DNA of 64,000 bases from Candidatus Bipolaricaulota bacterium (GCA_028278555.1 JANQEA010000083.1:27885-91884); one strand, 5' to 3'; counted from the stretch's first letter, positions 28,101-38,435 are shown. Numbers and translations are program-made. The notes: a model not told the origin generated them from the sequence alone.

Positions 28101-30126
28101 ACGGAGTCCGGCACAGCGGGAGAAGACGATCGGGACGAAGACGGTCGAGGAGATCCGCGATCCGAAGACGCAGCGAGTGATCATGAAGGCGGACGAGCTG
28201 ATCACGCCGCGTCAGATCGAGGCGGTGAAGAGCGCGGGGATCAAGGCGCTGCGCGTCCGTCCTCGGGTCGTCATCCGCTCGGCGATGACATGTGAAACGG
28301 CCAACGGAATCTGCCAGCTCTGCTACGGCTACGACATGAGCAACCACGTGCCGGTTGAGATTGGGACCGCCGTCGGCGTTATCGCCGCACAGTCGGTCGG
28401 CGAACCCGGGACTCAGCTGACGATGCGAACGTTCCACACCGGTGGTGTCGCCGGAGAGGACATCACGCAGGGGCTCCCGCGAGCCGAGGAGCTGTTCGAG
28501 GCTCGGAAGACGATCAAGAGCGGCGAAGCAGGCCTCTCCCCGCTCGACGGGTACATCACCGACATCACGACGACTTCGTCGGGAGAGGATCAAGTCGAGG
28601 TGACCGGGGATCTTCGATCGGCCCGTCTCCCCGCCGGCCTGGTCCGAGCCGAGGTCGGTGACGAAATCGATGCCGGATCGCTGATCGACGCCGCGAGCCC
28701 GTGCGCTGGCGAGGCTTTCCTCGTCGACGTGGCCAAAGGCGGGCAGGAGCTGTTCGTGATCGACACCGAGAACGGGGATCGCTCGTATCTCCTCCCTCCT
28801 GTGGCGCGGCCGAAGGTCGAATCCGGCGACCGCATCTCCGAAGGAGACGCGCTGACCGAACGGTTCAACGTCGAAGGGGTGATCGCCGACCGCCGTGGGA
28901 CGATCCGACTGTCGGAGGAGAAAGAGCGTGGCTTCGAGTTGGTCGACGACGACGGCGTTGCGATTGAACTCGAGATCCCGTACGGCGCGCGCCTGATGGT
29001 CGAACCGGGAGCGACGGTCCAGGAAGGGGATCAGCTGACCTCTCGATCGAAGCCGATCTTCATCGCGGCCGAAGGGGAAGGCGTTGCGCAGGTTCTCGGC
29101 GATCGCGTCGTCGTCTACAATCCGGACGGCCTGGCCGTCCGGGTCCCGCTAACCGGCGATCTCAGATCCCTGAAGAGACACGGAGACCCGGTGAAGTCCG
29201 GTGAGCAGCTCGTCGCCCTGGAGATCGCGCACGAGGGACTCGTCCGGGTCGACTCGATCGAGAAGAAGCGCGGGATTGCGACGGTTCAGCTTCAGCCGAA
29301 GAGCGTCGTCAAGATCGACAAGGCGGTGACGGTCCGAGTCGGGGACAAGGTTGAAGAAGGAGATCTGCTGACCAAGGGCGTCGTCGCGCCACACACACTC
29401 CTCGAGGCCGCCGGCGTACAGAAGGCTCGCCAATACCTGATGAACGAGATCCACAAGGTCTACAAGCAGCAGGGCGTCGACATCAACGACAAGCATCTTG
29501 AGGTGATCATCCGGCAGATCCTCAATAACGTCCGGATCATCGATCGAGGGGATTCCCGCTTCCTGATCGGCGATCTGGTGACGCTGGAGGAGTTCCGGAA
29601 GGAGATCCGGGATCTCGTTGCGTGGAATGAAGAGGCCGACAGGGTGCGGAACGAAGCGCTCGGCAGTGAGCTTGCTGAGGACATTGCCGCCGGAGGACAC
29701 ATCATCGCGACGGCCGGCGACCCCCTGACGGCAGAAGCGATCTCCAGAGCTGACAGGATGGGGTTGGAAATTGTTCGCGTCCACCGAGACGAGGAGATTG
29801 TCGAGGTTCCAATCGCCGAGAAACGGCTTCCGGATGGTGAGCGTGAATTGTTGAGGATTTCAAAGGCGGCGCTTCAGACGAAGGGCTGGCTCTCTGCGGC
29901 ATCATTCCAGCGGACGACGAAGGTCCTCTCGGAAGCAGCACTGCGAGGGGAGATCGACGAGCTGAGCGGCCTGAAGCCGAGTATCATCGTCGGCAAGCGG
30001 ATCCCCTCGGGGACAGGGTTCGCGTTCTACGATCGAATCGAGGACGCGGAGGACGAGACTGCGGAGGGATTCGAAGAGGATCTGGCGCCGGCGACCGTCG
30101 GCGAGGAGAGCGTCGAGCCGAGCTAG
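25132..30126 (+). CDS. rpoC: DNA-directed RNA polymerase subunit beta-prime
   Basis: 1664 aa from a GTG. It holds the catalytic Mg site NADFDGDQM (D596, D598, D600). The N-terminal zinc site is C60, C62, C75, C78 in CACGKYKG...CEKC; the second is C922, C1054, C1061, C1064. The start matches the family ([19 protein letters not shown]). It is longer than E. coli beta-prime, with extra beta-rich segments at about 150-290 and 1130-1420. rpoB, normally directly upstream, is not present; a PP-loop gene and a possible leader are there instead. rpsL follows after 53 nt with its own promoter. Confidence 0.97.
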   Translation: MISGDDIQRVKLQLAPPSVILNWSHGEITESETINYRTHRAERGGLYAEEIFGPDNDYECACGKYKGKKYEGITCEKCHVLVTDSSVRRVNMGHIQLASPVVHFWFLKGVSSLLSRLLGMKKRELQRIAYYETEPIEQALFIVTSSDCKEVRPRETLHTSEVEVLSHTFAFEVEPAYYVEDAPRVIAEEGGRVTIEDRLLTNGEKVLSVVVGAVEYPLVGDVDLLVEEGDDIEEGTVLAERPVDELCSKTGFEMLVDRYGASVQGVILDQEILDSLVFLVTRIRDPKIPLDIGDRLSFLEKRAFERIYPEGFIAQTGAAGIKGLLEAIDFDELHRSLMEQLHRETAAGNQRRLIRRLEIVDQLRASGNNAQDMILEVIPVLPPQLRPMIQLEGGKFATTDLNDLYRRIINRNNRLKKLIDMGAPEVILRNERRMLQEAVDALIHNEKKESPIRGRDNRPLKSLSERIHGKHGRLRRNLLGRRVDYSGRAVIVVDPTLKLHQCGLPKKMALELFKPFILHHLETTTFSDFDEIKNRAMMGEMPEVWDILDRLIKDHPVLLNRAPTLHRLSMQAFEPVLVDGEAIHIHPFVCPPYNADFDGDQMAVHLPLSEEAIREARSLMSAPRNILSPSNGEPISLPTQDPVYAYYYLTLEVEDGLGAGKAFRDIDEARKAYEEGVIELHSPVVIRIGGERIRTTLGRAELNLNLPEEIRDYGIVMDRRTIKRLVMECYHRFGWEQAAEVLDRLKELGFRYATQAGLTISLPDCLIPGEKEEIVHESLAAVQRIETMYRMGLATEDERRSAVIRIWRRTVDDVEDATMENLRQHRFNSVYGIVTSGARGGPDQVKQLCGMRGPMAGPSGDIIERPVISNFREGLDMMEYFISTHGGRKGAADTALKTADSGYLTRRLVDASSDTVILELDCGTTQGIDIDPLRFSRTEVMETVEDRIYGRVAAQPIIDPSTGEILVEANQWITQEIAAHVGRLECEIPLRSPAQREKTIGTKTVEEIRDPKTQRVIMKADELITPRQIEAVKSAGIKALRVRPRVVIRSAMTCETANGICQLCYGYDMSNHVPVEIGTAVGVIAAQSVGEPGTQLTMRTFHTGGVAGEDITQGLPRAEELFEARKTIKSGEAGLSPLDGYITDITTTSSGEDQVEVTGDLRSARLPAGLVRAEVGDEIDAGSLIDAASPCAGEAFLVDVAKGGQELFVIDTENGDRSYLLPPVARPKVESGDRISEGDALTERFNVEGVIADRRGTIRLSEEKERGFELVDDDGVAIELEIPYGARLMVEPGATVQEGDQLTSRSKPIFIAAEGEGVAQVLGDRVVVYNPDGLAVRVPLTGDLRSLKRHGDPVKSGEQLVALEIAHEGLVRVDSIEKKRGIATVQLQPKSVVKIDKAVTVRVGDKVEEGDLLTKGVVAPHTLLEAAGVQKARQYLMNEIHKVYKQQGVDINDKHLEVIIRQILNNVRIIDRGDSRFLIGDLVTLEEFRKEIRDLVAWNEEADRVRNEALGSELAEDIAAGGHIIATAGDPLTAEAISRADRMGLEIVRVHRDEEIVEVPIAEKRLPDGERELLRISKAALQTKGWLSAASFQRTTKVLSEAALRGEIDELSGLKPSIIVGKRIPSGTGFAFYDRIEDAEDETAEGFEEDLAPATVGEESVEPS

Positions 30127-30127
30127 G

Positions 30128-30163
30128 TTGAACGCCACTGGGGCGGAATCTATAATCCGCCCC
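30128..30163 (+). promoter_or_regulatory. rpsL promoter with the -10 box inside an inverted repeat
   Basis: TTGAAC (30128-30133), 17 nt, TATAAT (30151-30156). The -10 box lies in the centre of GGGGCGGA-ATCTATAA-TCCGCCCC (30140-30163), an 8-bp inverted repeat. This could be an operator or a hairpin in read-through transcripts from rpoC. Confidence 0.7.
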
Positions 30164-30179
30164 AATTCAGGAGACAAAG

Positions 30180-30551
30180 ATGCCAACGATCAATCAGCTG
30201 ATCCGAAAAGGGCGCAAGCCCAAGACGAAGAAGAAGAAGGCTCCTCAGCTTGACGCGTGTCCGCAGCGACGCGGGGTCTGCACCCGTGTGACGACACGTA
30301 CCCCGAAGAAGCCGAACTCCGCGCTCCGGAAGGTCGCGCGTGTCCGCTTGAGCAACGGCAAGGAAGTGACGGCATATATCGGGGGTGAGGGGCATAACCT
30401 TCAGGAGCACTCGATGGTCTTGGTCCGGGGTGGGCGTGTCAAGGATCTCCCCGGCGTTCGGTATCACGTGGTCCGAGGAACCCTCGATGCTGAAGGGGTC
30501 GAAGGACGTCGTCGGGGACGCTCGAAGTACGGGGCGAAGAAGGGGAGCTAG
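30180..30551 (+). CDS. rpsL: 30S ribosomal protein S12
   Basis: 123 aa. Decoding-site protein. The conserved [11 protein letters not shown] (streptomycin-linked lysine) and [11 protein letters not shown] (the Asp that RimO methylthiolates in many bacteria) are intact. First gene of the str-type unit after its own promoter; AGGAG precedes the ATG. rpsG follows 9 nt later. Confidence 0.98.
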   Translation: MPTINQLIRKGRKPKTKKKKAPQLDACPQRRGVCTRVTTRTPKKPNSALRKVARVRLSNGKEVTAYIGGEGHNLQEHSMVLVRGGRVKDLPGVRYHVVRGTLDAEGVEGRRRGRSKYGAKKGS

Positions 30552-30560
30552 GAGAGGGCC

Positions 30561-31019
30561 ATGAAGATACCCGGACGAGACGTCACCCCCGATACCAAGC
30601 ACAACAGCAAACTCGTGTCGAAGCTGACGAACTATGTGATGCAGGACGGGAAGAAGGCGGTCGCACAACGCATTGTCTACGCCGCGATGGCGATCGTCGA
30701 CGAGCGAAGCGAGTCGCCGTCACTCGAGGCGTTCAATGAGGCGGTTACCAACTGCTCTCCGCGGCTCGAGGTTCGCACCCGTCGGGTCGGCGGTGCGAAC
30801 TACCAGGTCCCCTACGAGGTCCCGGCGGACCGCCAGGTCGCACTTGCACTCCGCTGGATCGTCCGCGCTGCGCGGGAACGAGGCGAGAACACGATGGCCG
30901 AATGCTTGGCGTCGGAGATCCTGGAAGCTGCACGGAAAGAGGGCAAGGCCTACAACAAGCGCCTCGACGCCCATCGAATGGCTGAGGCGAACAAGGCATT
31001 CGCGCACTACCGCTGGTAG
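30561..31019 (+). CDS. rpsG: 30S ribosomal protein S7
   Basis: 152 aa, near the usual 156. It nucleates assembly of the 30S head. VQRIVYAAM-like segment, TRRVGGANYQVPYEV, RWIVRAARERGE and the terminal KRLDAHRMAEANKAFAHYRW are conserved. In bacteria with this order S7 often represses its own operon; no specific site is identified here. Confidence 0.97.
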   Translation: MKIPGRDVTPDTKHNSKLVSKLTNYVMQDGKKAVAQRIVYAAMAIVDERSESPSLEAFNEAVTNCSPRLEVRTRRVGGANYQVPYEVPADRQVALALRWIVRAARERGENTMAECLASEILEAARKEGKAYNKRLDAHRMAEANKAFAHYRW

Positions 31020-31068
31020 CGCTCCCTTTCGCTCGAGACAGTTTTGCAAACGCCGAAGTGAGGGCGCT

Positions 31069-33144
31069 ATGGCTGATGCTGCAACGGTCGATCTAGCGAA
31101 GATCCGCAACATCGGCATCATGGCCCACATCGATGCGGGCAAGACGACCGCCACCGAGCGAATCCTCTACTACGCCGGACAGATTCACAAAATGGGCGAG
31201 GTCCACGAGGGTGACACCGAGATGGACTGGATGGTCCAGGAGCGGGAACGCGGGATCACCATCACGTCGGCGGCGACGACGTGTCCGTGGCAGGATCACA
31301 CGATCAACATTATCGATACACCGGGCCATGTCGATTTCACCGCCGAGGTTGAACGCGCACTCCGGATCCTCGATGGCGGGGTGGTCATCTTTTCCGGCGT
31401 TGAGATGGTCGAGTCGCAGTCGGAGACGGTCTGGCGACAGGCCGATCGATACGAGGTGCCGCGGATCGCGTTCGTCAACAAGCTCGACCGGGCCGAAGCG
31501 AGCTACACCGAGACGGTCGAGATGATCGAGGAGCGACTCGGCGTTCACCCGGTCCCTCTTGTCTACCCGTATCGCGATGAGGATCGGCGTTTGCTCGGGA
31601 TGGTCGATCTCATCGAGAACGAGCTGATCACCTGGGATCAGGAGATGCTCGGAGCGATGTTCACGCGGGGTCCGGTCCCGGATGCTCTCGTTTCCGATTG
31701 TGAGCACTATCGGGACATCGCACTCGAGCGGGCGGCAGAAGTCGACGATCGGCTGATGGAGCTGTATCTCGCCGGAGACGAGATCCCATCCGATCTGTTC
31801 CACGAGGCGTTGCGACGTGGGTGCATCGAAGGGAAGCTCGTGCCGGTTCTCGGTGGCTCCGCGTTCGCCAACCAAGGGATCCAGTTGCTTCTCGACTCCG
31901 TTGTCCGATACCTGCCGGCCCCGACCGACGTTCCGCCGATCCGAGGTGTCGATTCGGATGAAGTCCGCCGTCCCGATCCGGACACACCGTTCTCTGCGCT
32001 GGCGTTCAAGGTCGTCACCGATCGCTATGCCGGACGGCTCGTGTTCACTCGCGTCTATTCGGGCCGCGCCTCGGTCGGAGGGCATGCGTACAACGCATCG
32101 ACGGAGAAGGGCGTCCGGATCACCAAGATCTTCCGGATGCACGCCAATCGGCGGAGTGCGGTGGACTCGATGCAGGCCGGTGACATCGTGGCGATCGTCG
32201 GATCTCAGCCGATTGCGACCGGAGACACGCTGTGTGACAAGTCGGCTCCAATCCTGCTTGAGAAGATCGAGTTTCCCGAGCCGGTCGTCTTCGTTGCGGT
32301 CGAGCCACGGACCGAGGCGGAGTTCGATGAGCTGATGGACGGGCTGACGAAACTGGCGCACGAGGATCCGACGTTCCACGTCCGTGTCGACGAATCGACG
32401 AATCAGACAATCATCGCTGGGATGGGGGAACTTCATCTTGAGGTGCTCGTCCGGCGACTCCGGGAAGAATACAGTCTATCGGTTCACGTCGGGCAGCCGC
32501 AGGTCGCCTACCGCGAGACGCTCGGGTGCCCGCTGGAGGTCGAGGAACGATTCGTCAAGCAGGCCGCCGGTCGGGGCCAGTTCGCCCACGTGAGGCTTCG
32601 GCTGGAGCCGTTGGAGCGCGGATCCGGCATCCAGTTCACTTGCACGGCACCGGTGGAGGAGATTCCCAAGGAATACCGAACCGCGGTCGAAAGCTCGCTC
32701 TGTGCCACGTTGACAAACGGACCGGTCGCCGGTTATCCTTTGGCCGATATCGGAGCCACCTTGTTCGGTGGGTCATTTCACCCGGTCGACTCGTCTGAGC
32801 TCGCGTTCCGGGCTGCGACCTCCGAAGCGTTGCGCAAAGCGTACAACGATCGGGCGTTCGAGCTTCTGGAGCCGGTGATGGAGGGTGAGGTCATCACCCC
32901 TGGCGAGTATCTGGGGGAAGTGATGGAGGACCTGGCGCGCAGGCGCGGGGAAATCCGAGAACTCCTGTCGCGGGAAACCGTGCAGATCTTGCGTGTCGCG
33001 GTTCCGTTGGCAGAGACGTTCGGGTATGCCACGCGGCTGCGTTCTTTGACTCAGGGGAGGGCGACGTATTCGTTGCGCGTCGAGCGATACGACCTCGTCC
33101 CGGAGGGTTTGAAGGAGAAGATCATTCGGAGTAGAGGGTACTAG
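31069..33144 (+). CDS. fusA: Elongation factor G
   Basis: 691 aa. Translocation GTPase. G1 AHIDAGKT at 19-26, DTPGHVDFTAEVERAL, FVNKLDR, and the five-domain layout to a C-terminal DLVPEGLKEKI. The ATG at 31069 is chosen because the protein then starts MADAATVDLAKIRNIGIM; the open frame upstream is rpsG in another frame. Unlike the standard str operon, tuf does not follow: rpsJ begins 2 nt after the stop. Confidence 0.97.
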   Translation: MADAATVDLAKIRNIGIMAHIDAGKTTATERILYYAGQIHKMGEVHEGDTEMDWMVQERERGITITSAATTCPWQDHTINIIDTPGHVDFTAEVERALRILDGGVVIFSGVEMVESQSETVWRQADRYEVPRIAFVNKLDRAEASYTETVEMIEERLGVHPVPLVYPYRDEDRRLLGMVDLIENELITWDQEMLGAMFTRGPVPDALVSDCEHYRDIALERAAEVDDRLMELYLAGDEIPSDLFHEALRRGCIEGKLVPVLGGSAFANQGIQLLLDSVVRYLPAPTDVPPIRGVDSDEVRRPDPDTPFSALAFKVVTDRYAGRLVFTRVYSGRASVGGHAYNASTEKGVRITKIFRMHANRRSAVDSMQAGDIVAIVGSQPIATGDTLCDKSAPILLEKIEFPEPVVFVAVEPRTEAEFDELMDGLTKLAHEDPTFHVRVDESTNQTIIAGMGELHLEVLVRRLREEYSLSVHVGQPQVAYRETLGCPLEVEERFVKQAAGRGQFAHVRLRLEPLERGSGIQFTCTAPVEEIPKEYRTAVESSLCATLTNGPVAGYPLADIGATLFGGSFHPVDSSELAFRAATSEALRKAYNDRAFELLEPVMEGEVITPGEYLGEVMEDLARRRGEIRELLSRETVQILRVAVPLAETFGYATRLRSLTQGRATYSLRVERYDLVPEGLKEKIIRSRGY

Positions 33145-33146
33145 GT

Positions 33147-33455
33147 ATGGCGAGAGAGAAGATACGAATCAAACTGCGTGGATACGATCACGAACTGGTC
33201 GAAAGCTCGATTCGCAAGATCGTCGAGTCGGCGACGGAGACACGGGCGAAGATCTCGGGCCCGATTCCGCTGCCGACCCAACGTCGCGTTTACACCGTGC
33301 TGCGATCTCCGCACATCGACAAACGGTCGATGGAGCACTTCGAACGTCGGATTCACACTCGGCTGCTCGACATCAAGGAGCCGACCTCGGAGACGATCAA
33401 CTCGCTCATGGACATCGAGCTCCCCACGGGGATCGATATCGAGATCAAACTCTAA
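33147..33455 (+). CDS. rpsJ: 30S ribosomal protein S10
   Basis: 102 aa. KIRIKLRGYDHELVE, GPIPLPTQRRVYTVLRSPHIDK and ERRIHTRLLDI are typical. It also serves as NusE in antitermination. First gene of the S10 block, 2 nt after fusA, so the two clusters are fused here. Confidence 0.98.
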   Translation: MAREKIRIKLRGYDHELVESSIRKIVESATETRAKISGPIPLPTQRRVYTVLRSPHIDKRSMEHFERRIHTRLLDIKEPTSETINSLMDIELPTGIDIEIKL

Positions 33456-33488
33456 CGAACCGGCGAGACTCACGGAGGGCAGCGGACG

Positions 33489-34112
33489 ATGGCACAAGGA
33501 ATCCTCGGGCGGAAGATTGGGATGACCCAGTTGTTCGTCGAAGACCACGCCGTCGGTGCAACGGTCGTCGAAGCACAACCGTGTACCGTTGTGCAGATCA
33601 AAACGGTGGAGACCGACGGGTACAACGCTCTTCAGCTCGGACACGGGCATCTGAGAGAGTCGAAGGCGACGAAGCCGATGCTCGGTCACTACCGGAAGGC
33701 GGACGTTGCTCCTCATCGGAGGCTGTTCGAGGTTCGAATCGACAATCCGGAGGACTACAACGTTGGTGATGTTATCGGCGTCGACATCTTCGAGGAAGGC
33801 GAGAAGATCGATGTCGCCGGCATCTCCAAGGGGCTCGGCTTCCAGGGCGTCGTCAAGCGCTGGGACTTCGCTGGTGGTCCGAAGACGCATGGCTCGCACT
33901 TTCATCGACGCCCCGGCTCGGTCGGGATGTGCGTCAAGCCCGGACGCGTCATGAAGGGAAAGAAGCTCCCCGGACATACTGGCGCACGTCGCGTGACGGT
34001 CAAGGGGCTGCAGATTCTCCGTGTCGACCCCGAGCGGAACCTACTCGTGCTCAAGGGTGGAACGCCGGGTTCGCGTGGGACGATTCTTGAATTGGGGAAG
34101 CGACATGGCTGA
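33489..34112 (+). CDS. rplC: 50S ribosomal protein L3
   Basis: 207 aa. It lies near the peptidyl-transferase centre. ILGRKIGMTQLF at the start, KGLGFQGVVKRWDFAGGP, HGSHFHRRPGSVG and GHTGARRVTVKGL are typical. GGAGG lies upstream. The stop lies 8 nt inside rplD. Confidence 0.98.
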   Translation: MAQGILGRKIGMTQLFVEDHAVGATVVEAQPCTVVQIKTVETDGYNALQLGHGHLRESKATKPMLGHYRKADVAPHRRLFEVRIDNPEDYNVGDVIGVDIFEEGEKIDVAGISKGLGFQGVVKRWDFAGGPKTHGSHFHRRPGSVGMCVKPGRVMKGKKLPGHTGARRVTVKGLQILRVDPERNLLVLKGGTPGSRGTILELGKRHG

Positions 34113-34740
34113 CGCGAAGCTGCACCAGTTTGCAGGGGGCGGCGAGCCCCAGACTCGGGCGCTCGACGAGCGGATGTTCGGCGCGACGGTCAACGAGGAT
34201 CTCCTCTATCGGGCTGTCCGGATGCAGCTGGCCAACCGCCGACAGGGAACGCATTCGACCAAGACACGCGGCGAGGTAAGCGGCGGTGGTCGAAAGCCAT
34301 GGCGTCAGAAGGGAACCGGTCGCGCAAGAGCCGGATCCCGTCGGTCGCCGCTGTGGGTTGGCGGCGGAACGACATTCGGCCCGAAACCCCGTTCCTATGA
34401 GACCAAGCTGACGCGTAAGATGAAGCAAGGGGCACTCTTTTCTGCGTTGTCGGACCGCGCCGGCGAAGAGAGACTGACGCTGATCGACCGGATCGGCTTC
34501 GAGGAGCCGAAAACGAAGACGGCCGTCGAGTTGCTGAACCGTCTCGGGCTATCCGGAAGCGTTCTGGTCGTCGTTGGGTCGTCCGAATACCAGCGGCCGA
34601 TCAAGAAGTCGTTCACCAACCTCCCCCGGGTGAAGTGCATCGCCTGCGGGGGGGTCAACGTTTATGACATCCTCCGCCACGACCATCTGCTGATGACCGT
34701 GGGCGCGGTCGAGGAGTTGGAGGAGAGGTTCCGGACATGA
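34105..34740 (+). CDS. rplD: 50S ribosomal protein L4
   Basis: 211 aa. Exit-tunnel protein. The loop segment TRGEVSGGGRKPWRQKGTGRAR and a downstream GGTTFGPKPRSY are typical. The ATG at 34105 (MADAKLHQFAGG) overlaps rplC by 8 nt and has GGGGA upstream. In many bacteria L4 represses the S10 operon; no such leader is evident here. Confidence 0.97.
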   Translation: MADAKLHQFAGGGEPQTRALDERMFGATVNEDLLYRAVRMQLANRRQGTHSTKTRGEVSGGGRKPWRQKGTGRARAGSRRSPLWVGGGTTFGPKPRSYETKLTRKMKQGALFSALSDRAGEERLTLIDRIGFEEPKTKTAVELLNRLGLSGSVLVVVGSSEYQRPIKKSFTNLPRVKCIACGGVNVYDILRHDHLLMTVGAVEELEERFRT

Positions 34741-35036
34741 CGAGGTTCGCGCATCCCGAGGACGTGCTGATCGCACCGATCCTGACAGAAGACACGTGGC
34801 AACAGATGGAGGATCGCAAGTACGCGTTTCGGGTGTCTCTCGGGGCGAACAAGATCCAGATCAAGAAGGCGGTCGAGGAGCTGTTCAAGGTGCACGTCGA
34901 GAAGGTGTGGACCGCGAACATGAAGGGGAAGCCTCGACGCGAACGACTCAGTCAGCTCCATGGTCGAACCTCGCGGTGGCGAAAGGCGATCGTTCGCCTC
35001 GCCCCCGGCGACCGGATCGACATCATGGGAGGATAG
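34737..35036 (+). CDS. rplW: 50S ribosomal protein L23
   Basis: 99 aa. Located at the tunnel exit, where SRP and trigger factor dock. [38 protein letters not shown] and a basic C-terminus fit. ATGA overlap with rplD implies coupled translation. Confidence 0.96.
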   Translation: MTRFAHPEDVLIAPILTEDTWQQMEDRKYAFRVSLGANKIQIKKAVEELFKVHVEKVWTANMKGKPRRERLSQLHGRTSRWRKAIVRLAPGDRIDIMGG

Positions 35037-35040
35037 CGAT

Positions 35041-35877
35041 ATGGCGCTCAAGCGATACAAACCGACATCTCCAGGACGCCGTCACGCCGAGCATCCGGAC
35101 TTCAGCGAACTGTCCGACGTTGCTCCCGAGAAGAGCCTGCTCCGACCGATCAAGAAGACCGGTGGTCGGAACAGCCAGGGGCGGATCACGTCCCGGTGGC
35201 GTGGTGGTGGCCACAAGCGCCGCTATCGCTTGATCGACTTCGCACGGGACAAAGACGGGATCCCGGCGCGTGTCGTCACTCGCGAGTACGACCCGAACCG
35301 ATCGGCGTGGATCACGCTCTTGCACTACGCCGACGGGGAGAAGCGCTACATCCTCGCCCCGATGGAGCTCGAGATCGGTGTGCGCGTCGAGGCCGGCGAG
35401 ACGGCAGAGATCCGGGTCGGCAACGCGATGCCGCTGGCGCGGATCCCGCTTGGCTCGGTGATCCACAATCTGGAGTTCTCCCCCGGCAGCGGCGGCAAGA
35501 TCGCCCGTTCGGCTGGTACTTCGGCGAAGCTGATCGGCAAGGAAGGAAAGCGGGCCCACATTCGCCTGCCTTCGGGAGAGGTGCGGATCTTCAGTACGGC
35601 CTGCCGAGCGACGATTGGCGAGGTCTCGAATCCGGATCACAAGAACATCAAGCACGGGAAGGCCGGACGCGTCAGGCACCTGGGGCGCAAACCACGCGTC
35701 CGCGGCGTTGCGATGAATCCGGTCGACCATCCGCACGGTGGTGGAGAGGGCCGAGCGCGGGTCGGACGGCCGCAGGTGTCGCCGACCGGGAAGCTCGCCA
35801 AGGGCGGACGGACGCGGAAGAAGCGGAAGAAGTCGAGCGCCCTGATCGTGCGCCGTGCCGGCAAGGGCCGAAGGTAA
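35041..35877 (+). CDS. rplB: 50S ribosomal protein L2
   Basis: 278 aa. Needed for subunit association and peptidyl transfer. [25 protein letters not shown]-type segment ([18 protein letters not shown]), and [14 protein letters not shown] with the key His are present. Start 4 nt after rplW. Confidence 0.98.
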   Translation: MALKRYKPTSPGRRHAEHPDFSELSDVAPEKSLLRPIKKTGGRNSQGRITSRWRGGGHKRRYRLIDFARDKDGIPARVVTREYDPNRSAWITLLHYADGEKRYILAPMELEIGVRVEAGETAEIRVGNAMPLARIPLGSVIHNLEFSPGSGGKIARSAGTSAKLIGKEGKRAHIRLPSGEVRIFSTACRATIGEVSNPDHKNIKHGKAGRVRHLGRKPRVRGVAMNPVDHPHGGGEGRARVGRPQVSPTGKLAKGGRTRKKRKKSSALIVRRAGKGRR

Positions 35878-35886
35878 GGAGTCAGG

Positions 35887-36171
35887 ATGCCGAGGTCGAC
35901 AAGGAAAGGACCGTACGTGAAGGAGAGCCTTCAGAAGAAGGTTCAGCGCGCGAAGCGGGGAGACATTTCGGAGATCACCACGTGGTCGCGTGCATCGATG
36001 ATCACGCCGGAGATGGTCGGACTGACGATCCGTGTGCACAACGGCAAGATTCACGTGCCGGTCTACATTGTCGAGAATATGGTCGGCCACAAGCTGGGCG
36101 AGTTCGCGCCGACGCGGACCTTCCGAGGCCACGGCGGGATGAAGAAGAAGCGGGCTCCCAGCCTGACGTAG
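35887..36171 (+). CDS. rpsS: 30S ribosomal protein S19
   Basis: 94 aa. [41 protein letters not shown] and [17 protein letters not shown] are conserved. It contacts tRNA and S13 in the 30S head. Confidence 0.97.
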   Translation: MPRSTRKGPYVKESLQKKVQRAKRGDISEITTWSRASMITPEMVGLTIRVHNGKIHVPVYIVENMVGHKLGEFAPTRTFRGHGGMKKKRAPSLT

Positions 36172-36182
36172 GAGAAGACAAG

Positions 36183-36527
36183 ATGGAAACACGGGCAATC
36201 TCGAAGTACGTACGCATCTCGCCGCGGAAGGCGCGATTGGTTGTCGACGCCATCCGAGGTAAGGGCGTGAGCGAAGCGTTGCGGATCGTCCACCTGTCGA
36301 CGAAGAAGGCGGCGACGCCGATCCTCAAGACGCTCGAATCGGCGATCGCCAACGCCGAGAACAACTACGATGTCGATGTCGATGACCTGTACATCGTCAA
36401 GGCGACAGTCGACATGGGGAGGGCTCTTCGCCGATTGAGACCCCGTGCATACGGGCGGGCGGACATCATCCGCCGGCCGACGAGCCACATCACGATCGTC
36501 GTGGGTGACAGGGAGAGTGAATCGTAA
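36183..36527 (+). CDS. rplV: 50S ribosomal protein L22
   Basis: 114 aa. The start METRAISKYVRISPRKARLVVD is typical, with the tunnel hairpin RALRRLRPRAYGRADIIRRPTSH near the C-terminus. The stop overlaps the rpsC ATG by 1 nt. Confidence 0.97.
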   Translation: METRAISKYVRISPRKARLVVDAIRGKGVSEALRIVHLSTKKAATPILKTLESAIANAENNYDVDVDDLYIVKATVDMGRALRRLRPRAYGRADIIRRPTSHITIVVGDRESES

Positions 36528-37180
36528 TGGGGCAGAAGATCCATCCGATTGGCTTCCGCGTAGGCGTCAATCGCAAGTGGGTTTCGAACTGGTTCAACCC
36601 GAAACTGGCGCCGGAGTACATCGCCGAAGATCGGCGGATTCGTGAGCTGGTCTACGAACGGTACCGCCGTGCGTCGGTGTCGGAGGTCAACATCGAGCGT
36701 TCGAAGGAAGATCGGGTTTCGATCGTCATTCGTTCTGCGCGCCCCGGGATCATCATCGGCCGTGGTGGAAGCGAGATCGAGAAGCTCCAGGCGGCACTCG
36801 AGAAGCTGACGGGCCGAATGGTGAAGATCTCGATCCAGGAGATCGAGCGCCCGGACCTCGAAGCGCGATTGGTCGCCCAAGACGTTGCGATTCAGATCGA
36901 GAACCGGACCGCTCCGGCGCGCGCGATGAAGGAAGCGATGCGCCGGGTGAGGGGCGCCGGCGCCGGGGGAATCAAGCTTAAGGTGAGTGGTCGACTCGGC
37001 GGCGGCGACATCGCTCGCTCGATCACGATGAAGGATGGAAGGATTCCCCTCCAGACGCTGCGCGCCGACATCGACTATGGCTTGGTCGAGGCGCGGACGA
37101 AGTACGGGAACATCGGCGTCAAGGCGTGGGTCTTCCGGGGAGAACAGCCGCACCGAGGCCGGCGAGACGAGGTAACCTAG
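36527..37180 (+). CDS. rpsC: 30S ribosomal protein S3
   Basis: 217 aa. MGQKIHPIGFRVGVNRKWVS, the KH-domain GIIIGRGGSEIEKLQ, and the helicase-site region near RRVRGAGAGGIKLKVSGRLGG are present. KH loop GRGG intact. Confidence 0.98.
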   Translation: MGQKIHPIGFRVGVNRKWVSNWFNPKLAPEYIAEDRRIRELVYERYRRASVSEVNIERSKEDRVSIVIRSARPGIIIGRGGSEIEKLQAALEKLTGRMVKISIQEIERPDLEARLVAQDVAIQIENRTAPARAMKEAMRRVRGAGAGGIKLKVSGRLGGGDIARSITMKDGRIPLQTLRADIDYGLVEARTKYGNIGVKAWVFRGEQPHRGRRDEVT

Positions 37181-37182
37181 CC

Positions 37183-37614
37183 ATGGCACTTCTCTTTCCC
37201 AAACGGACGAAGCATCGCAAGACCCATCGCGGTCGCCGCAAGGGTAAGGCGACCCGGGGGGGGCATATCGAGTTCGGCGAGTACGGCATCCAGTCGCTCG
37301 AACCCGCATGGATCACCGCGGCGCAGATCGAGGCGTGCCGAACGACGATCGCCCGGACGACGCAGCGTGGCGCGCGGATCTGGATCCGGATCTTCCCCGA
37401 CAAGCCGATCACGAAGCATCCGGCGGAGGCGCGCATGGGGAAAGGGAAGGGTGCGGTCGACCATTGGGTCGCATCCGTTCGTCCGGGGACGGTTTTGTTC
37501 GAGATCTCCGGGGTCGGAGACCAGCAGGCGAAGAGGATTCATGAGCTCGTCGGACACAAGCTCCCGATTCGCACGCGACTGAAGCGCCGGATCGTCCTGG
37601 GAGGCGAGGTATGA
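37183..37614 (+). CDS. rplP: 50S ribosomal protein L16
   Basis: 143 aa. [36 protein letters not shown], and [14 protein letters not shown] are typical; the Arg that is hydroxylated in some bacteria lies in the last motif's region (EARMGKGKG). Start 2 nt after rpsC; the stop overlaps rpmC by 4 nt. Confidence 0.97.
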   Translation: MALLFPKRTKHRKTHRGRRKGKATRGGHIEFGEYGIQSLEPAWITAAQIEACRTTIARTTQRGARIWIRIFPDKPITKHPAEARMGKGKGAVDHWVASVRPGTVLFEISGVGDQQAKRIHELVGHKLPIRTRLKRRIVLGGEV

Positions 37615-37811
37615 GGGCGAGCGAATTGCGTGAGCTGACGGTCGAGGAACTCGTTCAGCGCGAGACGGAACTGAAGCGAGAGCTGTTCAACCTCCGGTTC
37701 CGCCGCGCGAGCGGCGAACTCGACAACACGGCCGAGCTGAAGAAGACCCGGCAGGACATCGCGAGGGTCATGACGGTGCTCGGGCAGAAGACGCGGGAGG
37801 CGAGGCGATGA
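37611..37811 (+). CDS. rpmC: 50S ribosomal protein L29
   Basis: 66 aa, two helices: [34 protein letters not shown] then [21 protein letters not shown] overlap with rplP at the start and with rpsQ at the end. Confidence 0.96.
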   Translation: MRASELRELTVEELVQRETELKRELFNLRFRRASGELDNTAELKKTRQDIARVMTVLGQKTREARR

Positions 37812-38053
37812 AAAAGACTAAAATCGGGCGGGTCGTCAGCGATCGGATGACGCAGACGATCGTCGTCCGCGCGGAGGAACGGCGCCTCCACGCCCGGTAC
37901 CGGAAGCACATTCGCAGGCACTTCAAGTTCCACGCGCACGATCCGCGAGAGGAAGCGGCGATCGGGGATCTGGTGAGGATCGAGGAGTGTCGGCCGCTCA
38001 GCCGAATGAAACGTTGGCGTCTGGTCGAGGTCGTCGAGAGGGCGGAGGGCTAG
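37808..38053 (+). CDS. rpsQ: 30S ribosomal protein S17
   Basis: 81 aa. OB fold: [35 protein letters not shown] broken into typical strands, and [25 protein letters not shown]. The start ATGA overlaps rpmC by 4 nt; rplN starts 2 nt downstream. Confidence 0.96.
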   Translation: MKKTKIGRVVSDRMTQTIVVRAEERRLHARYRKHIRRHFKFHAHDPREEAAIGDLVRIEECRPLSRMKRWRLVEVVERAEG

Positions 38054-38055
38054 TC

Positions 38056-38424
38056 ATGATCCAGATGCAGACGATGCTCAAGGTGGCCGACAACTCGGGC
38101 GCGAAGGCCGTCCGTTGCATCAACGTGCTCGGTCCCTCCCATCGACGGGTTGGCGAGATCGGCGACATCGTCGTCGGGTCGGTCCGGAAGAGACTGCCGA
38201 CGAGCGACATCGAGAAGGGGCAGATCGTGCGTGGCGTGATCGTTCGCACACGACGTCCGTATCGCAGGAAGGACGGAACGTACGTTCGCTTCGATGACAA
38301 CGCGATTGTGTTGATCAACGCTCAGAACGAGCCGGTCGGGACCCGAGTCTTCGGCCCGGTGGCGCGGGAGCTGCGCGACAAGAGGATGATGCGGATCATC
38401 TCCCTTGCGCCTGAGGTCCTGTAG
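38056..38424 (+). CDS. rplN: 50S ribosomal protein L14
   Basis: 122 aa, the standard length. [21 protein letters not shown], and [15 protein letters not shown] near the C-terminus, are conserved. The ATG two bases after rpsQ was chosen over an in-frame codon upstream. Confidence 0.98.
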   Translation: MIQMQTMLKVADNSGAKAVRCINVLGPSHRRVGEIGDIVVGSVRKRLPTSDIEKGQIVRGVIVRTRRPYRRKDGTYVRFDDNAIVLINAQNEPVGTRVFGPVARELRDKRMMRIISLAPEVL

Positions 38425-38435
38425 GGAGATCGAGC

